Source: Maritimibacter sp. (lineage in GTDB: Bacteria; Pseudomonadota; Alphaproteobacteria; Rhodobacterales; Rhodobacteraceae). From it: a stretch of 64,000 nucleotides of DNA. The position numbers were made by a program, and so were the translations under genes. The notes under the pieces are model-generated. The model was given only the letters and a program-made list of their open reading frames with translations, ran no database searches and was not told where the DNA came from. Of this stretch, positions 55,788 to 64,000 are shown piece by piece (positions within the stretch are counted from its first letter, which is position 1; each line of letters starts with the position of its first letter). Location of the stretch: assembly GCA_017792445.1 (NCBI GenBank), contig CP051232.1, positions 868,001 through 932,000 of the forward strand. Direction: 5' to 3'.

Positions 55788-56951
55788 TCAGTAGATCGTG
55801 TCGATCGACTGGCCAAGCGCCATGGCGCCGGCATATTCGGTCTGGATTTCCTTCTGCAGCGGGTGATAGCGCGCCGCCTGAATGTCGCGGAACAGTCGCT
55901 CCAGCTCGGCCTTGCGGTAAAAGCCCGCGCCGCCGGCCAGTTCCATCGCCTTCTCGACGCAGCGGATCGCGTTCTCCTCGACCAGCCTGCGACCCGTCAT
56001 CACCTGATTCACGGTTTCCGCCGAGGGCGCGTTCAGTTCCACCGTGGCGATCATGTGCTGGTGCGCCAGCCGACAGGCCGTCAGCGCCGTGTCCATCTCG
56101 CCCGCACGGGCGCGCGTCACCGGCGATGCGGTGCGGCCCGAGGCGATGCCGACCGCGATGTCGCGGGCGCGTTCGGCGACGCCAAGATAGGCGGCGTAGA
56201 TCAGCGGGAAGGCGATGGTGCCCAGCATGAAGAACAGCGGGTGCCATTGCCCGGCGGGGCGCTTCACCGGCACCTTGTCGGCGGGGACGAACAGACCGTC
56301 GATCATCACGTCGTGCGATCCGGTCGCCCGCATGCCCAGCGTGTGCCACGTGTCGAGGACGGACACCTCGGGCGCGGCCATCGGACAGGGGAAGTGGATG
56401 ACCTTCGCGCCGTCGTCTTCGTCGACCACCGCCGAGGTCATCAGGATATCGCCCGCCGGTGCGCCGGAGACGAACATCTTGCGGGCGGTAACCTTGTAGC
56501 CGCCTTCGACCGCCACCGCCTTGCCCGAACCGCCGATCCAGTCGCCGCCGCCCGAGGACAGCAGGACAAGGCGCTCGGCGGCGATGCGCTTCAGCAGCGG
56601 TTCGACCATCGGGACGGCGGCAGGCTGGTGGTGCCAGCGCCATGCCGGGAAGGCGACCTGATGCGAGTGCATCGAAAAGGCCAGCGCGGTCGAACTGCAC
56701 CCATGCGCGAGGCGACGAATGATGTCGCACAGGGCGCGTACATCTGCGCCGCCGCCGCCGAGTGCTTCGGGGACACCTGCGGTGATCAGGCCCTCGGACT
56801 TCAACTGGTCGTAGTGGCTGGCGACGAAACAGTCGCCGCTATCGTTCTCGGCGGCGGATTTCGCGAAGCCGGCGGCAAGCCGGTCTGCGATCGCGCCAAA
56901 ATCCTTGCGGGCCGTGGTGGTGTCCTGCGCCGGTGCGTCCATGATAGTCAT
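55788..56951 (-). CDS. acyl-CoA dehydrogenase-superfamily flavoprotein
   Basis: 387 residues. ACAD fold: N-terminal helices (ITAGVPEALGGGGADVRALCD), FAD-binding region (KMFVSGAPAGDILM, LGMRATGSHDVMIDGLFVP) and C-terminal helical part (GRRLVEENAIRCVEKAMELAGGAGFYR). The usual catalytic Glu of true acyl-CoA dehydrogenases is not clearly placed, so it may be a desulfurisation- or monooxygenase-type relative. On the minus strand upstream of rplO; the intradiol dioxygenase gene lies 192 bp farther upstream. Confidence 0.82.
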   Translation of the reverse strand: MTIMDAPAQDTTTARKDFGAIADRLAAGFAKSAAENDSGDCFVASHYDQLKSEGLITAGVPEALGGGGADVRALCDIIRRLAHGCSSTALAFSMHSHQVAFPAWRWHHQPAAVPMVEPLLKRIAAERLVLLSSGGGDWIGGSGKAVAVEGGYKVTARKMFVSGAPAGDILMTSAVVDEDDGAKVIHFPCPMAAPEVSVLDTWHTLGMRATGSHDVMIDGLFVPADKVPVKRPAGQWHPLFFMLGTIAFPLIYAAYLGVAERARDIAVGIASGRTASPVTRARAGEMDTALTACRLAHQHMIATVELNAPSAETVNQVMTGRRLVEENAIRCVEKAMELAGGAGFYRKAELERLFRDIQAARYHPLQKEIQTEYAGAMALGQSIDTIY

Positions 56952-57143
56952 TTCGGTTCTCCCAATATCTGAATTCGATAAGGGGAGAATCGCAGGAGAA
57001 ACCGAATTGCGATAGTTCAGGAACTGTACCAGCGTGGCGAGGCCCCCTCCCGGACCCCTTCTTTCTCTGGTCGAAATGGCCCCGCGCGAACGGGACCACT
57101 TCTGTTTCGGAACCTGCGGGCGCGGCGGGCCGAACCGGTGGCC

Positions 57144-57995
57144 TTATGCCTCGTCGGCGCCGGGAATCAGGCTTGCGCCGTCGCGGCTTCCGGTCGGGCC
57201 ACCCATGCCACCGTCCGGCGGAGGGCCACCGGCGGTCTCACCCCCCGGGGGCGGACCCGACGGACGGTCGCCGCCGGGCATGCCGACATCCTGCGACACG
57301 GCATCGGGGCTGACCCCGACGATCAACTGCACGACATAGCCGTCCGACTGTTCCTTCACGTCGGCGAAGGCGGCATAGCTGGCCTGCTGGGCGATCCCGT
57401 CGATCGAGTTCACCGTATCGCGGGTGCCGTCACGCAGGTAGGGCATGGCGTGATCGTAAAGGTATTCCGACAGCGCGTCCGGGAAGAAGATCTGCCCGGT
57501 GAGGATGTTGGTCTCGTCCAGCCAGACCTTGTAATGGATATGGGTCGTGCGGCCCCGGTACCAGCCGGGGTAGATCGTATCGAACTCGACCAGCCCGGTG
57601 TCGTCCGCCATCTGGGTGCCCCGCAGGAAGGTCTCGCCCGTTTCGCTGGACTGACCGGCCTCGCCGCCCCCGAAGGAGGAATAGACCCCCTGCGCGTCGC
57701 AGTGCCAGACGTCGACCCGCGCGCCGGGGATCGGGGCGCAGGAGGCATCGACGACCTGCATGCGCAGCAGAACCGGCACGCCTTCACGATCCTCGCGGAT
57801 ATCGCGGCGCACCAGCACCTCGTCGAGGTAATAAGGACCTTCGGTCACCTCGGGCATGACCGAACAGACGTCGGTGTCCGGCAACAGGTAGGGCGTATCC
57901 TGTGCAAGCAGCGCGCGGGGCAGCATGGTGCCGGTGGCGGTGACCGCGATGCCGACAAGGGCGCCGCGGCGGCTGATGGGTTTGGTCAGGGACAT
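57144..57995 (-). CDS. Tat-exported intradiol ring-cleavage dioxygenase
   Basis: 283 residues from ATG 57995. A twin-arginine signal (ISRRGALVGIAVTATGTM) exports a protocatechuate/catechol-type dioxygenase core, with Fe(III) ligands Tyr105 (GVYSS), Tyr146, His152 and His154 (WYRGRTTHIHYKV). TEGPYYLDEVLVR is a family hallmark. The C-terminal ~45 residues are Pro/Gly-rich (PPPGGETAGGPPPDGGMGG), low complexity and possibly a surface tether. Acts in the periplasm or outside; substrate unknown. Divergent from the cytochrome c peroxidase gene. Confidence 0.88.
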   Translation of the reverse strand: MSLTKPISRRGALVGIAVTATGTMLPRALLAQDTPYLLPDTDVCSVMPEVTEGPYYLDEVLVRRDIREDREGVPVLLRMQVVDASCAPIPGARVDVWHCDAQGVYSSFGGGEAGQSSETGETFLRGTQMADDTGLVEFDTIYPGWYRGRTTHIHYKVWLDETNILTGQIFFPDALSEYLYDHAMPYLRDGTRDTVNSIDGIAQQASYAAFADVKEQSDGYVVQLIVGVSPDAVSQDVGMPGGDRPSGPPPGGETAGGPPPDGGMGGPTGSRDGASLIPGADEA

Positions 57996-58113
57996 GACCG
58001 CTCCTTTCGATTTCTGTCTTCGGGGGTCTAACGCGCCAAAACCCGCATTCCGTCGCAGAAAGGTCCGCGTGGCGATATGCACCCCGCACATGGCTCCATG
58101 CTCTTCTTTAGAA

Positions 58114-58127
58114 TTGATCTAAATCAA
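58114..58127 (+). promoter_or_regulatory. perfect FNR/FnrL box
   Basis: TTGAT-CTAA-ATCAA, the exact TTGAT-N4-ATCAA consensus. It lies 66 nt before the peroxidase start, between divergent peroxidase and dioxygenase genes, and fits oxygen-controlled expression of the peroxidase. Confidence 0.85.
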
Positions 58128-58193
58128 AGTTTGAAGGCGCGAAGCGCATAGCCTCGGGCGGGCGCGCGAACGGTTCCGACTCGGGAGATCCAG

Positions 58194-59258
58194 ATGAGAT
58201 CCAAACTCGCCGTCCTTGCCGCGACCACAGCCTTGGCGACCGGTTCGTTCGCCACCACGGCCGCTGCACAGGAAATTACAACAGAAGAGCTACGCGAATG
58301 GGCGTTGGAGATGTTCCAGCCCCTGCCCTCTACAACACCAGCCATCGCCGACAACCCCGCCTCGCCCGAGAAGGTCGAGCTGGGCAAGGCCCTGTATTTC
58401 GACCCACGCATGTCGGCTTCGGGGGTGTTTTCTTGCTACTCTTGCCACAACCTCGCGACCGGGGGTGACGACAACCTCGAAACGTCGGTGGGCCACGGCT
58501 GGCAAAAGGGTCCGCGCAACGCGCCCACCGTGCTGAACGCCGTGCTCAATATCGCCCAGTTCTGGGATGGCCGCGCCAGCGACCTGAAGGAACAGGCCAA
58601 GGGCCCGGTTCAGGCCGGTGTCGAAATGGCCAACACGCCGGACAACGTGGTCGCGATGCTGAACTCGATGCCGGCTTACGTGTCGATGTTCGAAGCGGCA
58701 TTCCCTGACGAGACTGACCCCGCAAGCTTCGACAACATGGCGAAAGCGATCGAGGTCTTCGAGGCCACGCTGATCACGCCCGCACCGTTCGACGCGTGGC
58801 TGAATGGCGACGATGCCGCGCTTGACGCCGACGCGACCGCGGGGCTCGAACTGTTCATGGACAAGGGCTGTATCGCCTGCCACGCCGGCGTGAACCTTGG
58901 CGGGCAGGACTACTACCCCTTCGGCCTAGTCGAGAAGCCGGGCGCCGACGTTTTGCCCGAGGGTGACAAGGGCCGGTTCGCGGTCACGGAAACCGTGGAT
59001 GACGAGTACGTGTTCCGCGCCGCACCGCTGCGCAACATCGGCGTGACCGCGCCCTACTTCCACTCCGGCAAGGTCTGGGATCTGGAAACGGCGGTGGAAA
59101 TCATGGCGGAAAGCCAGTTGGGCGAGCCGGTAACCGAGGAAGAAGCCGGGCTGATCGTCGCTTTCCTGCAATCGCTGACCGGCGAGGTGCCGGATGTGAC
59201 GGTGCCGGTGCTGCCGCCCGAAACCGCCGACACGCCACGGCCGGTCTACATGCAGTAG
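58194..59258 (+). CDS. ccpA: di-heme cytochrome c peroxidase (CcpA/MauG family)
   Basis: 354 residues with a signal peptide (cleavage near TTAAAQ). Two heme-c sites, CYSCH (Cys81-His85) and CIACH (Cys226-His230). It reduces H2O2 in the periplasm with electrons from cytochrome c or azurin-like donors. YLDPRMSASGVFSCYSCH and the central GPVQAGVEM are typical of bacterial CCPs. The long gap between hemes gives the normal family length. Under a perfect FNR box; convergent with the HxlR-type gene. The symbol is by family. Confidence 0.92.
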   Translation: MRSKLAVLAATTALATGSFATTAAAQEITTEELREWALEMFQPLPSTTPAIADNPASPEKVELGKALYFDPRMSASGVFSCYSCHNLATGGDDNLETSVGHGWQKGPRNAPTVLNAVLNIAQFWDGRASDLKEQAKGPVQAGVEMANTPDNVVAMLNSMPAYVSMFEAAFPDETDPASFDNMAKAIEVFEATLITPAPFDAWLNGDDAALDADATAGLELFMDKGCIACHAGVNLGGQDYYPFGLVEKPGADVLPEGDKGRFAVTETVDDEYVFRAAPLRNIGVTAPYFHSGKVWDLETAVEIMAESQLGEPVTEEEAGLIVAFLQSLTGEVPDVTVPVLPPETADTPRPVYMQ

Positions 59259-59278
59259 CCCTGCCTTAACGATCCGCC

Positions 59279-59303
59279 TGGGTCCGGACCTTGTCCGGGC
59301 CCA
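59279..59303. terminator. hairpin between ccpA and HxlR-type gene
   Basis: GGGTCCGGAC...GTCCGGGCCC, a near-perfect palindrome 20 nt after the ccpA stop and 20 nt before the convergent stop; no T-run. Confidence 0.55.
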
Positions 59304-59322
59304 CGCTTGCCGTCTTGGCCTA

Positions 59323-60015
59323 TCAGGGAACCCGGCGCGGTTCGTGGGCGAAGATCGACAGCTTCAGCCAGCCCTGCACCTGCCGCGCGAGGGTCGGATC
59401 GCCTTCGATTTCGATGCTGCCCGCGTCGAGTTCTTCTGACAGTTTCGAAAGCCCCATCCACACCGATGTCATCGCGCGCAGGTCGGCGTCGATCAGCACG
59501 TCGACCTCGTGGCCCGGATCGTCGCGGCACAGGTCGATGGCCTCTGGCTCGACCAACAGCCACCAGTCCTGCAGCAGACGGTCCAGGCCGCGATACTGGA
59601 ACTGAATCGTACAGCGCGCGGCGGGCCGCGGGTCCGGTTCGAAATTGCGACGGATGTCCCACATCAGCAGGGACGGATCGAGATTGCGCAGGGACAGACG
59701 CGACTCGACCCAGCGCTGGCCCCAATTCCCGATGCCGACGATCAGGGGGCGCAATTCCTCGCCTGCTTCGGTCAGCCGGTACTCGGCCTTGCCGCCCTCG
59801 CCGGGGACGGTCTGGACGACACCGGCAAGCTCCAGCTCTTTCAGTCGTTTCGATAGTAGCGACGGCGACATCTTGGGTACGCCGCGCCGGATGTCGTTGA
59901 AACGGGTGCTGCCGCACAAAAGCTCGCGGACCACCAACGGTGTCCAGCGGGTGCAGAACACCTCGGACGCCATCGCGACCGGGCAGAACTGGCTGTAGAG
60001 GTTGGCGACTTCCAT
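59323..60015 (-). CDS. HxlR-type transcriptional regulator with C-terminal SCP2-like domain
   Basis: 230 residues. The N-terminal winged helix reads CTRWTPLVVRELLCGSTRFNDIRRGVPKMSPSLLSKRLKELE..., the HxlR pattern (RILxxL...LxxRLKxLE). From ~120 on is a domain resembling the SCP2/sterol-binding fold (QYRGLDRLLQDWWLLVEPEAIDLC, DADLRAMTSVWMG). Two Cys (FC, RC) may be redox active but the pattern is not conserved enough to claim. Neighbours are the peroxidase and MarC genes; likely controls one of them. Confidence 0.8.
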   Translation of the reverse strand: MEVANLYSQFCPVAMASEVFCTRWTPLVVRELLCGSTRFNDIRRGVPKMSPSLLSKRLKELELAGVVQTVPGEGGKAEYRLTEAGEELRPLIVGIGNWGQRWVESRLSLRNLDPSLLMWDIRRNFEPDPRPAARCTIQFQYRGLDRLLQDWWLLVEPEAIDLCRDDPGHEVDVLIDADLRAMTSVWMGLSKLSEELDAGSIEIEGDPTLARQVQGWLKLSIFAHEPRRVP

Positions 60016-60096
60016 GCGGCACCTCCCCCGCGGAAACGCGGTTGACCCATGGTCAACCTACGCCGCACCTGCGCAATGGCGCAACAGCGATGCCGC

Positions 60097-60738
60097 TTAT
60101 TGGCCCGTGACGTTGATCACGCCCACCGCGTCGAAGCCGCTGAGGACCGAATCCACCGCGACGGTGGCAAGAATGATGCCCATCACCCGGCTGACGATGT
60201 TGGCGCCGGTGTTCCCGATCAGGCGCTTCAGCGGCGAGGCCAGCAGCAACACGCTGAGCGTCACGCCCAGCACCAGCAACAGCAGCCCGCCGGTGATCAC
60301 CTGATCGTGGATCGAGTGGCGGTGATTGTCAGTCAGGATCACCACCGCCAGCATCGCGCCGGGCGACGCGATGGACGGCATCGCAAGCGGATAGACCGCG
60401 CCGGCGAGATGGTCCTTTTCGGCGGCTTCGATCTCTTTCTCCGATTTCGACTCGCCGAAGATCATGGTCATCGCGAACAGGAACAGGATGATCCCGCCCG
60501 CGATCTGGAAAGACCCAAGCCCCAGCCCCAGCCCTTCCAGAAGCAACTGCCCCGCAACGAGGAACAGAAGCAGCACCCCCGCGGCCACCAGCACCGCGCG
60601 GACGGCTATCCGCCAGTGCAGCCGTTCCGGCACGCCCTGAGTCGCGAAATAGAACACCGGCAGCGTCCCGATCGGGTCGATCACCACGAACAGCGTGATG
60701 AACTCGCGAACCAGAGCGGCGAGGCTGAGTTCCGGCAA
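60097..60738 (-). CDS. MarC-family integral membrane protein (UPF0056)
   Basis: 213 residues, six hydrophobic segments, beginning FITLFVVIDPIGTLPVFYFATQG with the conserved IDPIG. Members are of unknown function; the older link of E. coli MarC to multiple antibiotic resistance was not upheld. The long hydrophilic loop FGESKSEKEIEAAEKDHLAG is typical. 81 bp separate it from the HxlR-type gene downstream. Confidence 0.88.
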   Translation of the reverse strand: MPELSLAALVREFITLFVVIDPIGTLPVFYFATQGVPERLHWRIAVRAVLVAAGVLLLFLVAGQLLLEGLGLGLGSFQIAGGIILFLFAMTMIFGESKSEKEIEAAEKDHLAGAVYPLAMPSIASPGAMLAVVILTDNHRHSIHDQVITGGLLLLVLGVTLSVLLLASPLKRLIGNTGANIVSRVMGIILATVAVDSVLSGFDAVGVINVTGQ

Positions 60739-61001
60739 GGGCGGCTCCTTTCAGGGGCGGGTGACTGATCGTTTTTCGGGCGCTTCCGCGCGCCGGATGA
60801 ACCACGACACGCGTCCGCAGTCTAGCGCGATTGCACCGCCCGGCGACAGGTGGTTTACCAGTCCCATTAGATGTCGCTGCTGCCCCTTTTTACGCGACGG
60901 AATACCCCTTTTTCTTGCTCTGCTCGGGAATCGCTTTGAAACTGCCCCTTCTCCGTCTCATTCCAATGTTTCGTTCCGCCGATAACAAAGCGGAGTCGAC
61001 C

Positions 61002-61691
61002 ATGTCAAAAGGCTGGACGATCAACGAAAGTGATGACTGGTGGGTCCAGATGACCGCCGTCACGGCGGCAGAACCCGCCCACTTGAACGCCATCGCGCAG
61101 ACGCGCGACTGGGCGCTGGAGGACGAGGGTCAGCAAAAGGTGCTGCTGACCATGGCCGCCCACCCTGCCCTGTCGCTGGTGTCGGCGGTGTACCTGTACC
61201 AGATGTTCCCGGTGGCGGAGCTTTCCGAACCGGCATCGGACGACGCCGAGCGGCGGATGCGGGCCGGTATGCTGTCTGTCCCGACCGCGCTGCGGGACGG
61301 GATGCGAAAAAACGCCTACAAGCATGACCCCGATGGGTTCGTGGATCTCGACCGTTGCGCCGGCGTGGTTGCCTTTGCCGACGGACTGGAACGGGACGAC
61401 ACGGGCGAGTGGTCGGTGCCGGAACAGGTCGTGCGTCAAGCCGCGGCGCTGATCCGGTGGCGCAGCGCGCTGCGTCGGCCCTCTTGTGCCGTCGGCGCCG
61501 GGGTCCAGCACGACGCCCGAAGCGACCGGGCCGCCTGGAAGCGGCGCGAGCCTGACGTGAAAGCCTACCTGCGGTCGCCGCTGCGGGGGCGTGTTCGTCT
61601 GCACCCGACGCATCCGTTGGCCTACGTAGAGCGCATGTTCATCAAAGGCCGCCAAAGCGCCGACCCGTCCGAGCGGAACCGGCAGCCCTGA
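61002..61691 (+). CDS. conserved protein, possibly DUF4274-like, unknown function
   Basis: 229 residues from ATG 61002; an ATG at 60966 would add 12. The middle, TMAAHPALSLVSAVYLYQMFPV, recalls DUF4274 (a His-Pro motif before an Ala/Ile-Phe helix), but the match is weak. The C-terminal half is basic (DVKAYLRSPLRGRVRLHPTHPLAY). No membrane segment or signal. It lies alone between marC and the terminator before rpmD. The 263-bp upstream region has no clear promoter. I do not assign a function. Confidence 0.55.
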   Translation: MSKGWTINESDDWWVQMTAVTAAEPAHLNAIAQTRDWALEDEGQQKVLLTMAAHPALSLVSAVYLYQMFPVAELSEPASDDAERRMRAGMLSVPTALRDGMRKNAYKHDPDGFVDLDRCAGVVAFADGLERDDTGEWSVPEQVVRQAAALIRWRSALRRPSCAVGAGVQHDARSDRAAWKRREPDVKAYLRSPLRGRVRLHPTHPLAYVERMFIKGRQSADPSERNRQP

Positions 61692-61728
61692 CGGGCAATG
61701 GACCCGATCCAGACCGAGCGAAAAACGA

Positions 61729-61757
61729 AAAACGCCGCGGATGAACCGCGGCGTTTT
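61729..61757. terminator. bidirectional terminator next to rpmD
   Basis: AAAACGCCGCGG-ATGAA-CCGCGGCGTTTT, symmetrical A- and T-runs. It ends the orphan gene (+) and the proximal spc operon (-, after rpmD at 61784). Confidence 0.88.
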
Positions 61758-61783
61758 CAATTCTTCACGATGCGAAGATCGGC

Positions 61784-61972
61784 TTAGCCGCGCTCTTCGA
61801 CGATCTCCACAAGGTGGGGGATCTTGGCGACCATGCCGCGGATCGCGGGGGTGTCTTCCAGTTCCCGGGTCTTGTGCATCTTGTTCAGGCCCAGCCCGAT
61901 CAGCGTCTTGCGCTGGACTTCGGGGCGACGGATCGGCGAGCCGATCTGCTTAACAACGATGGTCTTGGCCAT
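61784..61972 (-). CDS. rpmD: 50S ribosomal protein L30
   Basis: 62 residues, [53 protein letters not shown] (diagnostic segments [17 protein letters not shown]). The last gene of the proximal spc group; a strong bidirectional terminator follows where rplO normally would. Overlaps nothing; rpsE stop 4 nt upstream. Confidence 0.97.
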   Translation of the reverse strand: MAKTIVVKQIGSPIRRPEVQRKTLIGLGLNKMHKTRELEDTPAIRGMVAKIPHLVEIVEERG

Positions 61973-61975
61973 GGA

Positions 61976-62554
61976 TCAAGCCTCCTCGGCGACTTGCGAC
62001 GATTCCTGCGGCACGTCGTCCCGCTTGGGCAGGATGTCGGCCACTTTCTTGCCGCGGCGCTGCGCAACCTGACGGGGGCTGGATTCGTTTTTCAGCCCGT
62101 CGATGGTCGCACGGATCATGTTGTAGGGGTTCTGGGTGCCGATCGACTTGGCGACGACGTCCTGAACGCCCAGCATCTCGAACACGGCGCGCATCGGACC
62201 ACCGGCGATGATACCGGTACCGGCGGGCGCGGTGCGCATGACGACGCGGCCAGCGCCGTGACGGCCGAAGACGTCATGGTGCAGGGTGCGGCCTTCGCGC
62301 AGCGGCACTCGGATCATCTGGCGCTTGGCTTGCTCGGTGGCTTTACGGATGGCCTCGGGGACCTCCTTGGCCTTGCCCTTGCCAAAGCCGACACGGCCCT
62401 TCTGGTCGCCCACGACGACGAGCGCGGCGAAACCGAAACGCTTACCGCCTTTGACGGTCTTCGAAACGCGGTTGATCGCGACAAGGCGATCGGCGAATTC
62501 CGGAGCTTCATCGCGCTCGCGACGGTTGCCCCGCTGGTTGGGTTCTCTGGCCAT
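61976..62554 (-). CDS. rpsE: 30S ribosomal protein S5
   Basis: 192 residues from ATG 62554 (AAGGAGGCCGC upstream; an earlier ATG is not used). S5 text: [66 protein letters not shown]. Decoding-fidelity protein of the small subunit. Confidence 0.97.
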   Translation of the reverse strand: MAREPNQRGNRRERDEAPEFADRLVAINRVSKTVKGGKRFGFAALVVVGDQKGRVGFGKGKAKEVPEAIRKATEQAKRQMIRVPLREGRTLHHDVFGRHGAGRVVMRTAPAGTGIIAGGPMRAVFEMLGVQDVVAKSIGTQNPYNMIRATIDGLKNESSPRQVAQRRGKKVADILPKRDDVPQESSQVAEEA

Positions 62555-62686
62555 GCGGCCTCCTTGTACGTGGCGCACCGGGCGCCGGTCAGATCCAATC
62601 CAGGTGAGCCTATGGCTCCCGGATCATCGGGGCGGACAAGCCGCCCGCATAGGTCGAAGGGCGCGCAAGACGCGCGCCCGCCGTGA

Positions 62687-63046
62687 TCAGAACTTCAGGC
62701 CGCCTTCGCGGGCCGCATCGGCCAGCGCTTTGACCTTGCCGTGGAACAGGAAGCCACCACGGTCGAAGTAACATTCCTCGACACCGGCTTTCTTGGCGCG
62801 CTCGGCAATCGCGGAACCCACCTTGGCGGCGGCTTCGACGTTGTTGCGGCCCACGACACCCAGGTCCTTCTCCATCGACGAAGCCGAAGCCAGGGTCACG
62901 CCCTGAACGTCGTCGATCAGCTGGACGCTGATGTTCTTGTTCGAACGATGAACCGACAGGCGCACGCGCCCGGCGTTCATCTTGCGAAGCTTGTTCCGGA
63001 CGCGCAGACGGCGCTTCTGGAACAGTTCCCGTTTGGAAAGTGCCAT
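62687..63046 (-). CDS. rplR: 50S ribosomal protein L18
   Basis: 119 residues binding 5S r[21 protein letters not shown] and [17 protein letters not shown] are typical. 132 nt follow before rpsE; 11 nt precede from rplF. Confidence 0.97.
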   Translation of the reverse strand: MALSKRELFQKRRLRVRNKLRKMNAGRVRLSVHRSNKNISVQLIDDVQGVTLASASSMEKDLGVVGRNNVEAAAKVGSAIAERAKKAGVEECYFDRGGFLFHGKVKALADAAREGGLKF

Positions 63047-63057
63047 TTATCCGGTCC

Positions 63058-63591
63058 TTACTTCTTCTTACCTTCCTTGCGGAAGATATATTCGTCTTTG
63101 TACTTGATGCCCTTGCCCTTGTAGGGCTCCGGCTTCCGCCACTCGCGGATCTTCGCCGCGACTTCGCCGACACGCTGCTGATCGTTGCCTTCGACAATGA
63201 TCTCGGTCGGCTTCGGCGTGGTGACCGTGATGCCCTCGGGGACATCGAAGTTCACCTCGTGGCTGAGGCCGAGCGACAGTTTCAGGACGTTGCCCTGAGC
63301 CTGCGCACGATAGCCGACGCCGTTGATCTCGAGCTCTTTCTTGAAGCCCTCGGTCACGCCGGTCACCAGGTTCGCGACCTGGGTGCGGGACATCCCCCAC
63401 TGCTGCTTGGCACGCTTGGAGCTGCCGCGCGGAGTGACGGTGACGGTGTTGTCCTCGACCGCGATGTTCACATCATCGGTCGCGGTGAAGCTGCGGGTGC
63501 CTTTCGGTCCCTTCACTTCGACGGTCTGGCCGGACACCTTGGCTTCTACGCCAGAGGGCAGCTCGACCGGTTTTTTCCCAATACGAGACAT
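63058..63591 (-). CDS. rplF: 50S ribosomal protein L6
   Basis: 177 residues from ATG 63591 (AAGGAGGGGCTG upstream). [20 protein letters not shown] at the start, and the C-terminal [25 protein letters not shown] is the L6 signature. The family has two similar alpha/beta domains. Confidence 0.97.
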   Translation of the reverse strand: MSRIGKKPVELPSGVEAKVSGQTVEVKGPKGTRSFTATDDVNIAVEDNTVTVTPRGSSKRAKQQWGMSRTQVANLVTGVTEGFKKELEINGVGYRAQAQGNVLKLSLGLSHEVNFDVPEGITVTTPKPTEIIVEGNDQQRVGEVAAKIREWRKPEPYKGKGIKYKDEYIFRKEGKKK

Positions 63592-63601
63592 CAGCCCCTC
63601 C

Positions 63602-63994
63602 TTAGAAGACCGTGCAAAGCACCTCGCCGCCAACGTTCTGGCTGCGGGCGTTTGCATCCGACATCACGCCTTTCGACGTGGAGACGATCGAGACGCCGAG
63701 ACCCTGACGGACCTGCGGAACGTCCTTGACGCTCATGTAGACCCGGCGACCGGGCTTGGAGACGCGCTTGAGTTCACGAATGACCGGGGTGCCTTCGTAG
63801 TACTTCAGGCTGATTTCGATGGCCGGGTGGCCGTCGACGGTCGTCGTGGGTTCGTAGCCGCGGATGTAACCTTCGTCGGTCAGCACATCCAGGACCCAGG
63901 CACGCAGTTTCGAGGCGGGGGTGACCACGGTGGACTTGCCGCGCAGTTGCGCGTTCCGGATCCGGGTCAGCATATCTCCGAGAGGATCGTTCAT
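63602..63994 (-). CDS. rpsH: 30S ribosomal protein S8
   Basis: 130 residues, complete; the ribosome site is partly beyond the window edge. [16 protein letters not shown] at the start and [33 protein letters not shown] at the end identify S8, which binds 16S rRNA and in other bacteria regulates the spc operon translationally. Ten nt before rplF. Confidence 0.97.
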   Translation of the reverse strand: MNDPLGDMLTRIRNAQLRGKSTVVTPASKLRAWVLDVLTDEGYIRGYEPTTTVDGHPAIEISLKYYEGTPVIRELKRVSKPGRRVYMSVKDVPQVRQGLGVSIVSTSKGVMSDANARSQNVGGEVLCTVF

Positions 63995-64000
63995 TTCATA

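Overview
The window is a 64 kb GC-rich chromosomal segment from an alphaproteobacterium, most likely a member of the Rhodobacteraceae (Roseobacter-type). Supporting evidence is the presence of GcrA and MipZ, a Tat-exported intradiol dioxygenase, a hemP/imelysin iron locus, many tightly overlapping genes and no tRNA or rRNA. I see no CRISPR array, no transposase and no prophage. Species cannot be named from the sequence alone.

Layout. 1-5 kb: 3' end of topA, a Tat-exported L,D-transpeptidase, and the two 3-oxoacid CoA-transferase subunit genes with a LOV-domain (blue-light) histidine kinase gene between them. 5-6.2 kb: three tandem paralogous genes for tiny exported proteins sharing one upstream motif. 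6.4-8.5 kb: a DprE1/DprE2-like oxidase-reductase pair. 8.6-10.5 kb: a DUF1328 membrane peptide behind an ECF-like promoter motif, then trmD, rplS and rpmE. 10.7-18.9 kb: a wHTH/TPR regulator, mipZ, an aldehyde dehydrogenase, an FGGY kinase and a NitT/TauT-type ABC importer.

19.3-26.5 kb holds a transglutaminase/DUF2126, circularly permuted ATP-grasp/alpha-E and transglutaminase cluster plus a thioesterase: a predicted but poorly characterised peptide or amide-bond system. 27.3-33.3 kb is an iron/heme locus: a three-gene overlapping hemP operon behind a 22-bp palindromic operator, two imelysins, a di-heme oxidoreductase and a DUF1513 protein. 33.4-44.6 kb is mixed housekeeping and stress: phosphatase, sirtuin, rpmB, ohr-ohrR with its operator, meaB, hrpB, gnd, argF and argD. 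44.7-53 kb: a DMT transporter, gcrA, AsmA, a DUF1127-like protein, a second wHTH/TPR regulator paralogous to the first, rimO and a small exported protein.

53-64 kb is the distal spc ribosomal operon on the minus strand (rpsH, rplF, rplR, rpsE, rpmD, then rplO, secY, adk). It is interrupted between rpmD and rplO by about 6 kb of unrelated genes: a conserved orphan, marC, an HxlR-type regulator, a cytochrome c peroxidase with a perfect FNR box, an intradiol dioxygenase and an acyl-CoA dehydrogenase-like gene.

Start codons were chosen by Shine-Dalgarno position, overlap with the upstream gene and family N-termini; where several remain possible this is said.
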